Origin: Apodemus sylvaticus
Lineage: Eukaryota > Chordata > Mammalia > Rodentia > Muridae
Direction of reading: 5' to 3'
DNA length: 64,000 nt
Assembly (NCBI RefSeq): GCF_947179515.1
Contig: NC_067474.1
Span: forward strand, 89,285,824-89,349,823
Position 1 is the stretch's first letter. Each line of letters starts with the position of its first letter. Below, in pieces: positions 34,251-46,779 of the stretch. The notes under the pieces are model-generated. The model was not told the origin of the DNA and searched no databases. It was given only the letters and a program-made list of their open reading frames with translations. The position numbers and the translations under genes are program-made.

Positions 34251-37183
34251 TCTGAGAAATAATACCTTATAAATGCTTACATTGGTGTACATGTGTACAC
34301 AAACACACAGAAGAAAGAGTATAGTGTGAACATGCAAGTAATATTTCAGTACTTTGTGTGTAAAATAACTTCTCTGAAAGAATAGAGAATTTATATTTAA
34401 CATTTCCAAAAGGCCCACTTAAAGGAATCATGGACTTTGTTTCTTTTTAATCATGATTCTCAATAGTTGAGCAGGTATGGTAAAAATTCATTGTGGTAGC
34501 TCTTGGGAAAAAAGATGTAGTTTGAAAGATTCTCTCTTACAAATGTATGTTTCTGCTATGTCTGATGTGTATATGGTATGTCTGATGGTGTATGATTCTG
34601 ATGTGTATAAGGTATTCATTCATGCAAATTTTTACCCTGCCTCAAACACTAACCCCCTTAAAGTCCTTGTTTCTTTTTGTCGGACACTTGAGGACCAAAA
34701 AGAGTAAAAATCTTAAACCAATGGCTGCCAGTTTAGGCAGAACAGCCTTGATTCTTGGTTCCTAGATTTGTTATTGTTTTATCATAAGAGACTAAGTCAG
34801 TAGAAGACTTGCAGAGTCTGTTCAGGTAGACATAGCAGAACATACATTTGCTGCATGAAAACTCATTCCACAGGGGTACATAGCCTCTGTGGAAGATGAG
34901 TTAAGAGGTCACAGTAGGACATTTTCTGGAGAGACCTCCTTTTTATACAAATAGTCCCTGACCTCCCTCAATAGGTCTATCTGTGTGTGTTAGCCATGAC
35001 ACCTTGGAGAATGGGAAGTTTAAATAGAGGACACAGATTATACATAAGAGTCAATCTAACTTGAGACAGGGAACTCTTTTAAGCTTTAAATAAATGAAGA
35101 ACACAGCAATAGCCTACAAGGACTCCAATTGCATAGGAAAATATATCCTTTGTTAGTGCTCGAGTGAGTTTAATGCTTCTGCTACTGGCGTTTCTCTTGC
35201 TTCCAATGGACAAACTTTTCAATAAGCACCTTGCAACAGGAAATTCAGAATATGGCAGAGCAGAAAACTTAGTTTTGGAAACTTATATATTATAAAGCAC
35301 ATATGTATTTTAAACTAAAAAAAAAAAACTATGACCATGATTTTATAAAAAAGGACAGTGGAGGAGAGATGATGACACATCCAGAGAGGACAAACTTAGG
35401 AAAAGCAATGAGGAAGAGGAAGAAAGGGATTCCCAAACTTGTATACTTGAAGGGGCCATGCTAAATGAATTTTGAAGCATGAACAGTCTTTGTGCCTCAC
35501 ATGGTACCTGATGTTTGGTGTACATGTTGAGAATTTAAGTCAGATACTAGAATGGGAGCCATGCAATTCAGGGAGAAATATTACTTTGACAGGGCATTGT
35601 AAGATTTATGTTAAATAAATGTTGCCTATGAAAATTAGGTATGTAGATAAAATCTTACCCATGACTTTCAGAATTAAATTAAAAATGGGGTAAAAGAAGC
35701 CAGCAAGATAATCAAGAACACTGGGAAGATAAAATTAGACTGTATCAGCAAAGCCCTGAACTTGAAATTTGGAAGCAGCCTAGCAGAGGGAGGTGTGTAC
35801 TCCTGTCTCTAGAGGCACTGTTCAGGGAAGACAGTGAATCATAATTCAGAAAGAAAATGAAAAGCAAGTTTTTTTAAGCAACCTATTGCCACTTCTAGGA
35901 ACACTATTTTTTTTCCATCTCTAACCCAAGAGGAAAAGAGTTTGTGTAGTTTCACCCCAAATGCAAATTTTCGTAACACTTTAGGGAAAACACTTGTGTT
36001 TTCAATATTTCTTTCCTAGGCTAGTTTTTCTATTCTGCTCTTCCTTCTTATGGGTTCCATACTTTTTCATAATAATCTTGTTTATTTATTTGCATATATA
36101 CACAAATACATAAACACGTATACAATCACAGAGAATGGATTTATCTTTGTATTTGTGAAAGCTGGGAACTTATTAATGGCTCTTCTCTTGTTAGGCAAGT
36201 GCTCTACATTGAATTGCACTGTGCTCCCAGCATTATGTGTTTGTATTAGAAAGTGTGGACTGGCAGTGGTATGGTTCTCGGATCTGTTGAGCATCGGATC
36301 TTCATTTAATAGTGCAGGAGGCTGACGTTATAGTTATGAAGGGAAGTATCCATGGAAAGCCATTCAATTCATTGAGTCTTATTTTAGGACACAGATAAAT
36401 TACCAGTCATGATGGTAAGTGGACATTAGTGTTTCCTCGGAGGGTCCATAAGAGTGGTTCTATGGTCCCCTACTGAGGCAGAAACAGTGCAAAATCAGGC
36501 TGTGGGTGATGTCTTAACTGATTCTGTGTTGGGTTTCTGCAGTTATCTTTTCCATTGCAGAATTTATTCATTAATAGCCATCAGTACTGAAGCTTGTATT
36601 TGCAAAAGTAAGAGAGTTGATTAATAGGTATTTTATACATCTGGTATTTTCTCATAAAAGACTAGAAAACTTATTTCAATTATCATACCACCAACAAGGA
36701 TGCAATCTGTTCACAAGGCCTGTTTACGAGTGGCTGCTTTGGGTAATGGCTGTTTTCATAGCATGGGAAATGAAATATAATATTATTAAACAGAGATATG
36801 CAGAATGAGGTGTCAACTTATCCATCTTCCTGGTGTTTATAGGCTTCACTTTTTAGAATGTTTACTTTATTTTATGGGACCTCACGTTAAAATACTTTCT
36901 TTTTGAAATGATGTAATTTCTTTTATTCCAATTTTAATATCCTTGAGTGTTAACATCCTTAACCGTATTGGCAATCAACTAAGGAAACCTGTGGTAGGTG
37001 CCCTATTAATTTCAGCCTCATACGTGCATCATAATGGGAGAGACAATAAAAGTGACTATCTTTGCATGAAAAAAAGAGCTGGGATTTGCCAGAAGAAAAT
37101 ACAGCTTAACTTCTAGAGACCACCTGTGATGATGGAGAGAGGGGAAATCTGGGAAGATAGTGAAAAATTCCTTATAAACCGTG
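34251..37183. other. Unique DNA, mostly A+T-rich
   Basis: No repeat family or gene recognised. Short open frames (up to 101 codons, minus 34113-34418) have no support. Confidence 0.5.
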
Positions 37184-37297
37184 AATTCTTTCTGTCTCTG
37201 TCAATCTCCATTTCTCCTTTCCGTCTCTCTATCTCTCTATCTCTCTGTCTGTCTCTATCTCTCTATCTCTGTCTGTCTCTGTCTCTGTCTCTCTATC

Positions 37298-37381
<84 letters not shown>

Positions 37382-37389
37382 TGTGTGTT
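37184..37389. repeat. (TCTG)/(TCTA)/(TC)n/(TG)n compound microsatellite
   Basis: TCTCTATC and TCTG units at 37190-37318, pure TC at about 37319-37363, then TG at 37364-37388. Arg-Glu and Ser-Leu runs in the frames across it are artefacts. Confidence 0.97.
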
Positions 37390-37454
37390 TTAACATAACT
37401 ATGTGAGTGCATGTGTGCATGCAGTAAATAGGGTGAGGTACCTGAATAAAGATA

Positions 37455-37636
37455 ATGGAATTTGGACCTGGAAGTGTATGTCTTTAATCTCAACATCCAA
37501 TACAGAAAACAGTGGCATAGTTTTTAAATTTGAGGCTAGTCTGCTGTAATTTTGTGGCCAGTCAGTTCTACATAGTGAGACCCTAATCTCAAAAGAAAAC
37601 CACACCAAAGGAAAAAAAAAACAAAAGATAAAACAG
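37455..37636 (+). mobile_element. Diverged B1-like SINE
   Basis: 'gtctttaatctcaacatcc', 'gaggctagtctg', 'agttctacatagtgagaccctaatctcaa' in parts, and an A-rich tail follow the B1 order with many changes. Confidence 0.65.
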
Positions 37637-38455
37637 CAACAGAAGGAGACTAAAACATCTAATCTTACTAGGAAGTAAGGTGCCTTGGTTTTGGACTTCA
37701 GTAAAATCATCAGTAAATCCCTCTGTCAATGTTGCAGTTTTCTTGCTTTTTCACTGGTGCTCTTTGAATCCCTAATTTCCTCTAAAGATCCTGCTGTGAA
37801 TGTCTGGTCCACAACTAGTAGCCATTTTTTTGAGTGTTCCTGGAAACTGGCAAATGATGCCTACCTAACAAAAATGAGTCTTTGGTGTTTTCATTCATGG
37901 CTGCTATTCCCTATTTTCTGTGCATTCTCTCTGTCAAGTGTGAACAGCTCTTTTCTGTTTCTACATACCCTGACCAACATGATGCACCAAAACCTTTGGA
38001 ATTTTTATCTAAAAGAAGCTTTATAGGCTTTTAAGTTGACTCATCAGTTATTTGGCCACAGTGACAGGAAATAAATGAATACATTTACTAATTTTCATTT
38101 GTTTTAGGGGTACAAATGATGAAGAATATTTTAAAAGCTAATTATTGCTACTCATTTAATTATAATTACTTCCATTTATTTTCCCATGAGCCTTGGCATT
38201 AATAAATTCGGCCTATATGTAGACAAAAAAAAAGCAAATTAGGTAACAATTGAAGCACTGGTGGACAGTATGGACAATATGGCTTTACAAAGCTATCTCA
38301 AGGAGGTAGGAAAGTCTTTCATGTACAAAGAATGACTATTACAAATGCAAAGACAGATGGCATTGCATGGTCAGATGGCATCACATAGTGTACTTGCCTA
38401 AGCATGACGTTGAGTGTACTTCATCAATAAGTAGTTCATGAAAATAAGAAAAAGA
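37637..38455. other. Unique A+T-rich DNA
   Basis: Nothing recognised. The 113-codon frame at 37685-38026 has no family signature or exon context. Confidence 0.45.
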
Positions 38456-38457
38456 GG

Positions 38458-38590
38458 ATCCCGTTCTTGTTGTGGCTGCTTAATAAGTAGGCTCTTGGTA
38501 TGTAGCCCAGACTGCCGTTGAACTCCTGATTCTATGTCTCAGCCTTCCAAGTGATTAAAATGTAGATCCATGGCTGGATCTGACTTGAAA
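38458..38590 (-). mobile_element. Diverged B1/proto-B1 SINE, antisense
   Basis: 'tatgtagcccagactg', 'gaactcctgattct', 'cagccttccaagtg' and 'attaaaatgtagatcca' are the reverse complement of a 7SL-derived SINE. Confidence 0.65.
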
Positions 38591-40330
38591 ATACTCCTTT
38601 AAAGGTACAGTTTAGATCAGTATTGTCTAAAGGAAATAAAGTCTTATATATAAATCACTGTTTTCTAGTAAATACATTATAAAATAAAATAATGGATCAA
38701 GATTTAAAACGTATATTTATCAAGCCCAGCATGGCAAACATCTTGTTTTTAATATATAATCAATAAATATTAGTATAATATTTTGCATGTTTATTTTTCA
38801 CGTAGTCCTCAATACTGAATTTTTCCCTCACATAACAGAACTGTTTGTGCTTGTCACATTTTAAGTGCTACTTGTTTGTACATAGTTAGTAGCAATCTTA
38901 TTGAACAACAGGGCTGTCAATGGTGTAAAATGTACCATTTCAAAGAGAAATGGTCTGTGAAATGGGTATCAGTATAGCTCAATGAAAAATTACCATCCTA
39001 TGGATATCAGTGATGGTACGGTATCATCATTCAAGCAATGGCGTCTCTAGCTATGACACATAGATTATATATCTGAGATACTCAGTATAACATCAATTAA
39101 TGATTGAATTATTTTCATAGAAAATAGACATCTATTTTGGTAATGACTAAGATAAATATTCTTTTATTTACTGAAATGAAACCTGCCCATTGATTAATTC
39201 TTCAGCATTATAATGAATTCTTAGAGAAACTTAGTAATTGAAGTTCTTAACAATTGTTAAGAATATTTTAGACTACTAGAAACATTCATACACTTTTTCT
39301 TTTCTTAATATGCAAATATGCAGTCCTATAAATTGTTCCATGTATTTGACCAGAAACCTGCTCAAAAGCATGTTTATGTGTTTGTTTCTTTGTTTTCTTT
39401 AGTAATGATGGCTGATGTCTTCCTGAGATCATCTAGATGTGTGAGGCTCAAATATTTCTAACCACATTCAATGAAAGAAGACTTCAGCAGTACATAAGGT
39501 AATTAAAATAGCAATAGTAACAGACAAAGGGAATTTTGAAAGAAGCACCAGTGCTACATGCTAGGTAAGACACATCCATACATAGCTATTGGATTTCCCA
39601 CAATTATGCACCACATTGGAATGATGGTTTAAATTTTGGAAAGACAAAAATGTTTTTAACTCAGAAATGGAGAGAGCCAAAGATTCTTGACTATAGCATA
39701 TGTACACACAGTGCAAGTGTTATTTACTACAGCATACACACACACATGATGTTGGGTTTCTTGGGACAAAGACTCAGGAATGAAGTACCTTCTAAGAGAA
39801 GAGAGATACCAAGAGGTACTCAGCAGGGGTGAAGGCCATGTGTCTTAATTTATGCGACATCAAAATTTCATTGGCCACTAAGTATAGGAAGGAATATAGT
39901 GGCATACACATCTTTCCAGGGACTACTTTGAGAGGATAGAGTCTTGATCTATGTTGATGGCAGGAAAAGAAGAGAAAAATGAACAGCCCTTGTCCATATT
40001 TTACATATGTGGCAGAAGCATTAAAGGAGTAGAGAGGAGATTCCATGAAGTGCAGATACAAGAGAATAGCATAGGTAGGAGCTCCCCAAAGACATGTTGA
40101 TATTGGGAAGAACAAGAAGGTACTGAGTGTTCTGAACTTATCAGAATGGATCTATACCATCTATACCTCTATACCATCTATACCTCTATTCAGAATAATG
40201 CTCTGATTTTATACGAGACCAACTTATGGAATTTTCTCTTCAATTGCATTCCCCTTCTCTGTAAAAGAACCACCTCCTCCAACTTCTCAACATGGTATAA
40301 TTTGGAAGCATGCTAACATGTCCAGATTTC
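38591..40330. other. Unique A+T-rich DNA
   Basis: No gene or repeat family recognised; a 17-bp tandem pair lies at 40151-40184. Confidence 0.5.
40151..40184. repeat. Two exact 17-bp tandem units
   Basis: TCTATACCATCTATACC occurs twice without spacing, then begins a third time. Confidence 0.9.
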
Positions 40331-40334
40331 TTAC

Positions 40335-40742
40335 TCTCCTTCAATTTAGAACATTTTATTTTATTTTATTTTATTTTATGTTTTATATTCCTTCTTTTTA
40401 TTTATTTATTTTTTTACACTGCAGATTTTGTCCCCCTCCCTGTCCATTCTCCATCTGTTCCACATCCCTGACCCTGTCTCCATGAGCATGTCCCACCTCC
40501 TCACCCCCACCGCATGAGACCTATAAACTCCCTCAGGCCTCCAGTCTCTTGACTATCTTCTCTGACTGAACCCAGACCAGGCAGTCTTCTGCTATATGTG
40601 TTGGGGCCTCACATCAGCTGGTTTATGCTGCCTGCTTGGTGATCCAATGTCTGAGAGAGCTCAGAGGTCCAGATTAATTGAGACTGATGTTCCTCCTACA
40701 GGGGTTGCCCTCCTCCTCAGCTTCTTCCAGTTTTTCCCTAAT
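40335..40742 (-). mobile_element. Old rodent L1 3' end, antisense
   Basis: It begins with a TTTTA-rich poly(A) complement (40349-40380). Then come 'cagattttgtccccctccc', 'ctccagtctcttgactatcttc', 'tgtgttggggcctcacatcagctgg' and 'cctcctcagcttcttccag' in parts. It is the reverse complement of the family also present at 41.9-42.4 and 46.8-47.1 kb. Confidence 0.65.
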
Positions 40743-41155
40743 TAAACACAAACTAAGTATTTTCTTTCCTGTGGTACATCTGAACAGAAGAGAACCATGC
40801 CTCATATTTGGAGTTTCATGTAAAGATCGCTATTAAAACATGGCAGAAGTAGAATGCACTAAGATTACTAAACTATTAAGTTTAATAATAATACTAAAGT
40901 ATTAAGACAACCTATCAAGCAGTAATTGAAGACAGTTGCTATGCAAGTCTGAGGGTTTCTAGAAGCATTCTGCCAAGTTGTAGTGTTGAAAATATGCTAG
41001 GAATCCAGAACTTCCTCTCTGAAAATGAGTTGCTGGTGGTGACACTGAATAGAATCCATGTTTGATGAAAAGAACAAATTTCATTTGATTGTTTATTTCT
41101 TTACATCATCTTTAAGTATTAAGTGTGAAGATTTAAAACTCTGTTAAGAACAAAA
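40743..41155. other. Unique DNA
   Basis: Nothing recognised. Confidence 0.4.
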
Positions 41156-41260
41156 TAAAGTACAACCCATGTCCTACTGTCCGTATGACTATGTCCATGA
41201 CTCTTTAACTTCTGAGTGAATTCATTGCAATAGGGACAGTAGGACATGGGTTGGACTTTA
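41156..41260. repeat. Foldback: 27-bp arms, 51-base loop, one mismatch
   Basis: The arm at 41156-41182 (core ACCCATGTCCTACTGTCC) pairs with 41234-41260 (core GGACAGTAGGACATGGGT). 26 of 27 positions are complementary. It belongs to no repeat family I recognise. Confidence 0.93.
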
Positions 41261-41860
41261 TGGAAGAAGCAGATGGATACAGGCAAGCTTTGAATGCAAA
41301 GTTTCAAACTCTAAATTCTTAGAAACTCAATCTCCCAAACTCTCAAAAGCTGGTGAAATATTCTAAAAGTCTGCATTAGACAAGAGAAACTATATTAATT
41401 TCACTGTATATTTGAGGTAGCCATTTTTGCCCTCAAAAATGGGAAAATTACGCTAATATGAAACTGATGTGTGGGTACACTTTAATATTAAATGTCTGAT
41501 CAGGTGCTCAAAGGAAATAAAACTTACATAGGAAAAACGAAGCTCAGAGTCTAACACATCTCTTCTACCATGGATAGTATTTCCCAATATCAAAGCAACT
41601 CTACCCATTTAGAGCAGAATTACTTAGAAATTTACAAAGATCATTCTAACAGAAATAACCTGGGCAATCTGAAGTAAGGGGTGTGAAAAAGAGTATTTGA
41701 TTCCAATATTAGGGAGGCCAAATGGAGGTTTGTGATGCTATTAGATATTCAGAGGTGGGTAGAAAGCAGAAAGTGTATCTGTGCTTGTGTCTGTGGTTGA
41801 TAGGTTGTTAGGAAGTTTTCTATATTTTCTGATCATTCTGTAATTTAAAAAAATCATGTA
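41261..41860. other. Unique A+T-rich DNA
   Basis: Nothing recognised. Confidence 0.4.
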
Positions 41861-41864
41861 TGCT

Positions 41865-42365
41865 GATGCTGTAGAGTGCTTACAAAGAAGGGCCTATCAT
41901 AACTGCCCTTCAAAAGGCCCAACAAACAGCTGAAGGGGTCAGATGTAGATGTTTGTGCCCAACCAATGGAGAGAAGTTGGTGGCCCCTGTGGTTGAATTG
42001 AGGGTATGATGGAAGACACTGAGGAAAGGGCAAATCTGTAGGAAGACTAACAGTCTCAACTAACCTGGATCTCCCAGAATCTCTCAAACACTGAGCTACC
42101 AACCAGGCAGCATACAGCAGCAGATATGAGGTCCCCAACAGCTATACAGCAGAGGATTGCTGGGTTTGACTCAGTCAGAAAAGATGTACCTAAATCTCAA
42201 GAGACTTGGGGTACCAGGAGTGAAGTCTGGTGAGGTGGGGGTGGGGCATCCTTTTGGAGATGGGGGGAGTGTGGGATGTGGGACAGTTGGAGGGTGGACT
42301 GGGAGGGGGACAAATTCTGGACTGTAAAATATATTGAAGAATTAAAAAATGCAAAAAAAAACCCA
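41865..42365 (+). mobile_element. Old rodent L1 3' end
   Basis: 'gggcctatcataactgccctt', 'gcccaaccaatggagagaag', 'aacctggatctcccagaatctctca' in parts, 'aaccaggcagcatacagcag' and the G-rich end 'gggacagttggagggtggac', then an A-rich tail at 42325-42362. From memory this is an Lx-like murid L1 3' UTR; the family name is inference. Confidence 0.65.
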
Positions 42366-42890
42366 AAACCATGTATGATTCCAAATTTCTAGTGAGTTCT
42401 ATCTCTTGAAACAATATCTGTATCTTATGTTCTGTATGAGCCTCTAAACCTCTCGAGGAAAGCCTTTTAAGTCTCATTGTATGTAGTGCTACTTTTGCTA
42501 CTGCTTATTATGAATCCTTTCTTTAACTTGGAAGCATATGATAGGCCTTTTATCACATGTACTTCTTAGACTCCTATTCCCCTAAATTCTGTTCTAGAGA
42601 GCTCATGAGTATACCCTGAAGCATTTAGTATTTTCAAGCAAAACATAGATATATTATAGAATGTAACAAGCTTGAGATAATTGATTATGTCAATATTACA
42701 TAGAATTGCACAGCTTTCAATAATGTCCATAGAGTGAATGAGGCCAAGTTCTCTGTGATGACCACAAGAAGGCATTTCTTTTGTCCCACTAGGCATGTAC
42801 AACAATCTCTAAGATACCATGGACTGTATTTGGATCCACTGAAGAATGATACAGAAAATAAAGAAAACATTATAATTATGCAGCTGAGGC
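42366..42890. other. Unique A+T-rich DNA
   Basis: Nothing recognised. Confidence 0.4.
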
Positions 42891-42894
42891 TAAA

Positions 42895-43100
42895 GATATA
42901 AATCATTTGGTATGATGCCTATGTAATAAATATGAAACCTTAGGTTTGATCCATAGCAGATTATACATAAACCGAACTTGGTGGCATATACCCATATACC
43001 TATCATCTGGAAAGTAGAGGCATAGTCCCCAAATTCCAAGGTAATCTTCTAGTACATAGGATATTCCAGGAGAATTGGGTTTTGTCAGAGAACAATGGAC
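42895..43100 (+). mobile_element. B4-type (ID-B1 fusion) SINE
   Basis: An ID-like head ('gtttgatccatagcagattat') joined to a B1-like body ('aacttggtggcatatacccata', 'ctggaaagtagaggca', 'ccaaggtaatcttc') in the B4/RSINE order. Confidence 0.65.
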
Positions 43101-43464
43101 AGGAGTAGGTATTCTCCTCTGCTGTGTATTCAGGGGGCTGAGTTTAGGTGGTCAGCTTGTATGACAAGTGCTTTTACACTGAGATGTTCAGCTGGATCAC
43201 TCTGTTATTAAGAGAGTTTCTCATTGGCCTGAAAGTTGTCATGTAGATGAGGCTGGTTAACCAGCAAACCTTGGCATTCAGTCTTCTATGCTTCTTCAGT
43301 TCTGGTATTAAAAATGTGCACAATTATCTCTGTTAAATATATGTCAAATATATGTTTTTTGTAACTTGAAATACAAACACGCACACTCACATACACATAC
43401 AAAGCCACATATGTTAGTTTTGCAAACCTATCTGAATCTCCAAGACCTACTAATATTTCATGAT
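43101..43464. other. Unique DNA
   Basis: A short ACAC-rich stretch at 43375-43400; otherwise nothing recognised. Confidence 0.4.
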
Positions 43465-44075
43465 TTTTTCTTTGATTTTTATTAGATATTTCTTAATTTA
43501 CATTTCAAATGGTATCTTCTTTTCTGGTTTCCCCTCAGAAAATCTCCTATCCCATCCCCTGTCCTTCTGCTCACCAACCTACCCACTCCTGCTTCACTGA
43601 CCTGGCATTCCCCTACACTGGGGCAATGAGCCTTCCAGGTCTCATTGATGTCCAACTTGGCCATCGTCTGCTACCCATGTGGTTGGAGACATGGGTCCCT
43701 CCATGTGTACTGTTTGATTGGTAGTTAAGTCCCTGGGAGCTCTGGTGGTACTGGTTGGTTCTTACTGTTGTTCCTCCTATTGGGTTGCAAACCCCTTCAG
43801 CTACTTGGGAAGCTGTAGCTGCCTCCTCCATTGTGGACACTGTGCTGAGTTCAATGGTTGGCTGAGAGTATCAACCTCTATATTTGTCAGGTCCTGGTAG
43901 AGCTTCTCAGAAGACAGTTATATCAGGCTCCTGTCAACAAGCTCTTGTTGGTGTATGCAATAGTGTCTGGGTTTGGTGACTCTATATGGGATAGATCCCC
44001 AGGTGGAGCAGTCTCTAGATGGTCTTTCCTTCAGTCACTGCTCCACATTTTGTCTCTGTATCTCCTCCCATGAAT
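43465..44075 (-). mobile_element. Murid L1 3' UTR fragment, antisense
   Basis: Highly recognisable text in order: 'aatttacatttcaaatggt', 'ttgatgtccaacttggccat', 'ctgctacccatgtggttgg', 'gtccctgggagctctggtgg', 'ggctcctgtcaacaagctct', 'gtgtctgggtttggtgac' and 'gatccccaggtggagcagtc'. It is the reverse complement of an L1 3' UTR that is of another subfamily than the intact copy. No ORF2 sequence remains. Confidence 0.85.
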
Positions 44076-44683
44076 ATGATTTTTAATTTCAAGTTTGGTG
44101 AGTATTTACCTGTGATCTACAGTGACTTATTATTTTACCATTTCCAAATAGTGTGTAAAGTTTAGATCACAGAAGTGCTCAGAAGAGGACTTTGTTTTCA
44201 CAATCAATATGTTTGACATATATCTTCTCAACAGTGACCTGGAGTCTCTTGCAACATGGGAGATAAACTATGAGTTTCACTGACAGAGGATATAGGAGAT
44301 TGAGCATGCCTTTAGACCCAACCAAATAAGATGAAACTCTGTCCCAGCTCAAATTTATTAGGTATGGTCCCTAGATCTCCCCTAATCTCAGTTTATCTCC
44401 AGTGCTCACCAGTTAGCAGGCTTGCATTAGCCAGAGCAGAGTTTTAGAATGCTCCATTTTCCCTCTGGCCTGGGATGGTAGGAGCTATGTGTTTTAGAAA
44501 CAGGAAAGTTTGAATAAGATATGTTGTCCTTGATTGTATTTTTTCTTCTTCTAGGTTTTCTATCATTTGAAAGTCAATCATATGTAATAAATGTAATACA
44601 TGTTCCACCTGTGTACCCTTTAAGGTGTACATTATTACAGATACAGGACAAATTGTTTGTGATGAGAATGAGTATGGCAACTG
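44076..44683. other. Unique DNA
   Basis: Nothing recognised. Confidence 0.4.
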
Positions 44684-44797
44684 TATGTGTGCAGTCGTTT
44701 GCATGTATTTGTGTATGTATGTGTTTCCATAAAAGAAGGACTCTGCTACATCAGCATATCCCCAGGCTATGAAGGGAACCCAGCTGAGCAAATGAAT
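44684..44797 (+). repeat. Inverted duplication, left arm (114 bp, exact)
   Basis: I compared the two arms base by base: this arm is the exact reverse complement of 45531-45644. The next base on each side breaks the match. It contains 'tcagcatatccccaggctat' and a TATG-rich start; it is not a repeat family I recognise. Confidence 0.97.
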
Positions 44798-45530
44798 AGC
44801 ACCTCTTACTCTGTGGGAAGAGAACTCCTCAGTTGTATTTAGTATGATAAATTCCTTGGGAAAATAAGAGTGTTTCAGACCTAGAGGAAAAGAGGCTGTA
44901 TTCAGAGTAATGACCTTTTCTAATGTTGTTTGAACTTCTCTAACATTTTAAGCCTAAGTGAAGTCTGCCAGCAGCACAAGGTGGCTGTTTAGTAATTTTG
45001 TCATGAGCATTGGCTGAAGTTTATTTTTGAACCTGGGCTGATGATTCACTTTCGGATCATATGTCCTAATGTGCAAATCTCACCCATTTCTTTTAATTTC
45101 CTTATTTTTCAAGAAAGCCAAAGAGATGATTTATTACACAATATGACCCTTGATCTTGAGTGAGAACAAAGTACTATTAAATGACACAGGTCAAGGGCAA
45201 AGGCCAACTGCAATTGCTTTCATATGAGTGGTCAAGGACAGCCTTGAGGTGCCTTAACAATTTCAACTATAGAGAGAGTTTAGACCCACTGAGATACAAT
45301 GTCTTGGTAAGTGCATGTCTCTGAGACATACCTAGATTTTGCAGCAGCTACCTTCTACTATCTTCTTTATAATCTCCACGGGGTCACACAGTGGAGGTCG
45401 ACAGGGCCTCTACTGCATTTTGAGTGACATTTCTCTCTGTTTGGCTGAATGGAGATATTCAAAGAAACTGGCTCTAAAACTATGAGAATTTTCTTAGCTT
45501 TCTGGCATAAGGGTAATAAACTCTACCCTC
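44798..45530. other. 733-bp spacer between the inverted arms
   Basis: No gene. The text at 45190-45250 may be a worn mammalian repeat, not assigned. Confidence 0.4.
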
Positions 45531-45644
45531 ATTCATTTGCTCAGCTGGGTTCCCTTCATAGCCTGGGGATATGCTGATGTAGCAGAGTCCTTCTTTTATG
45601 GAAACACATACATACACAAATACATGCAAACGACTGCACACATA
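45531..45644 (-). repeat. Inverted duplication, right arm (114 bp, exact)
   Basis: Exact reverse complement of 44684-44797. It ends directly at an (AT)n run at 45643-45664. Confidence 0.97.
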
Positions 45645-45664
45645 ATATATATATATATATATAT
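45643..45664. repeat. (AT)n microsatellite at the edge of the right arm
   Basis: About ten AT units immediately after the duplicated segment. Confidence 0.9.
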
Positions 45665-46465
45665 CTAATTATATATTGAGAAAATCAGAACCACCAATGC
45701 TCTATGGCCACTGTAAGGAAAGACAACAAGTGCAGATTTCTGAATATGCTAGGCTGTCCCACACAGCTCCTTCTGTCTAGAAGATTCTCTTCACACACAT
45801 CAGTAGTGTTCTCTTTCTCACTCCATGTCTGAAGTTTTTAAACATCGAGAAAGAGCTGAGTTCCCCTGATTTGGTTGCTACTGTATTCTTCAGATCAGTT
45901 GTTTTCTTCATTTTACAAATTTCAATTCCCTCTTTTTTATCTCCTTTCATTTCCTAAACTATTAATTGTATTTTACTAATATTTATTTTTGGAATATATA
46001 ATACCTACAATAAAATAAGTGTTCATAAATATTTGTGAATTTTACTTAAACATATATTCTAATGACTTATTCCATATGCTTTCGAGTATTTTCTTTCACT
46101 TTAATTCAGCAGAAATATCTCAAAATGCCAATTTATAGAATTAAATATCTCCTGGAATTCTCATATATTAAGAAAGTTACATTTCACTAAAAGATAGCAA
46201 TAGAGGTAGCATATTTCAAAAAAGGTCACAATTATTTTACCTTTAAATAAATTTTAAATATACATATAAAATAAAACATGTATGTTAATTGAGATATGTC
46301 ATAAATATAACACTGGCATTTTTAGATGTGGCAATATAGAAATATATATTGATGAGTAATAAATGATTTCTTAGTTTATTTATTGACTATAACTATCATC
46401 ACCCTACAAAATTAAACTCCACCTATAATAAATGATAAGCAATGAAGAACAGTAATGAATGCTTT
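45665..46465. other. Unique A+T-rich DNA
   Basis: Nothing recognised. Confidence 0.45.
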
Positions 46466-46469
46466 CCAT

Positions 46470-46650
46470 CTGGAGAAGACACTGGTCCAGATGGATTTGC
46501 TAATGAATTTTATAAGATGTTTAACCAACCTTTGAAGGCTGTTTCAGACAGGTTTGATTACTTTAAATTACCAACAATTTGGAACTACCATTCTGAGTTC
46601 TCAAACTAATCCTTACTAAACTGCCAAAATTGCTAACATCCTGACATGTG
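46470..46650 (+). mobile_element. Old L1 ORF2 fragment (N-terminal part of RT)
   Basis: The text translates as GPDGF-NEFYK, the conserved segment before the reverse transcriptase core, followed by worn sequence. Stops interrupt it. Probably the same element as the 3' end at 46.8 kb with the middle deleted. Confidence 0.65.
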
Positions 46651-46779
46651 TGTTTCTTAAGAACATAAATCTTTCTCAAAATGCCAATAATGAGTTTCTT
46701 TCAGTCTTGAGCCAGCTCTGAAATATCTTGCCATTGATAAGATGTTTTATCAAGAGTATGAGAGGATAACGTGCATTTA

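Noticed and set aside
37685..38026. 113-codon frame rich in Ser/Leu/Phe
   Set aside because: No domain, splice context or repeat-independent support; composition is typical of chance frames.
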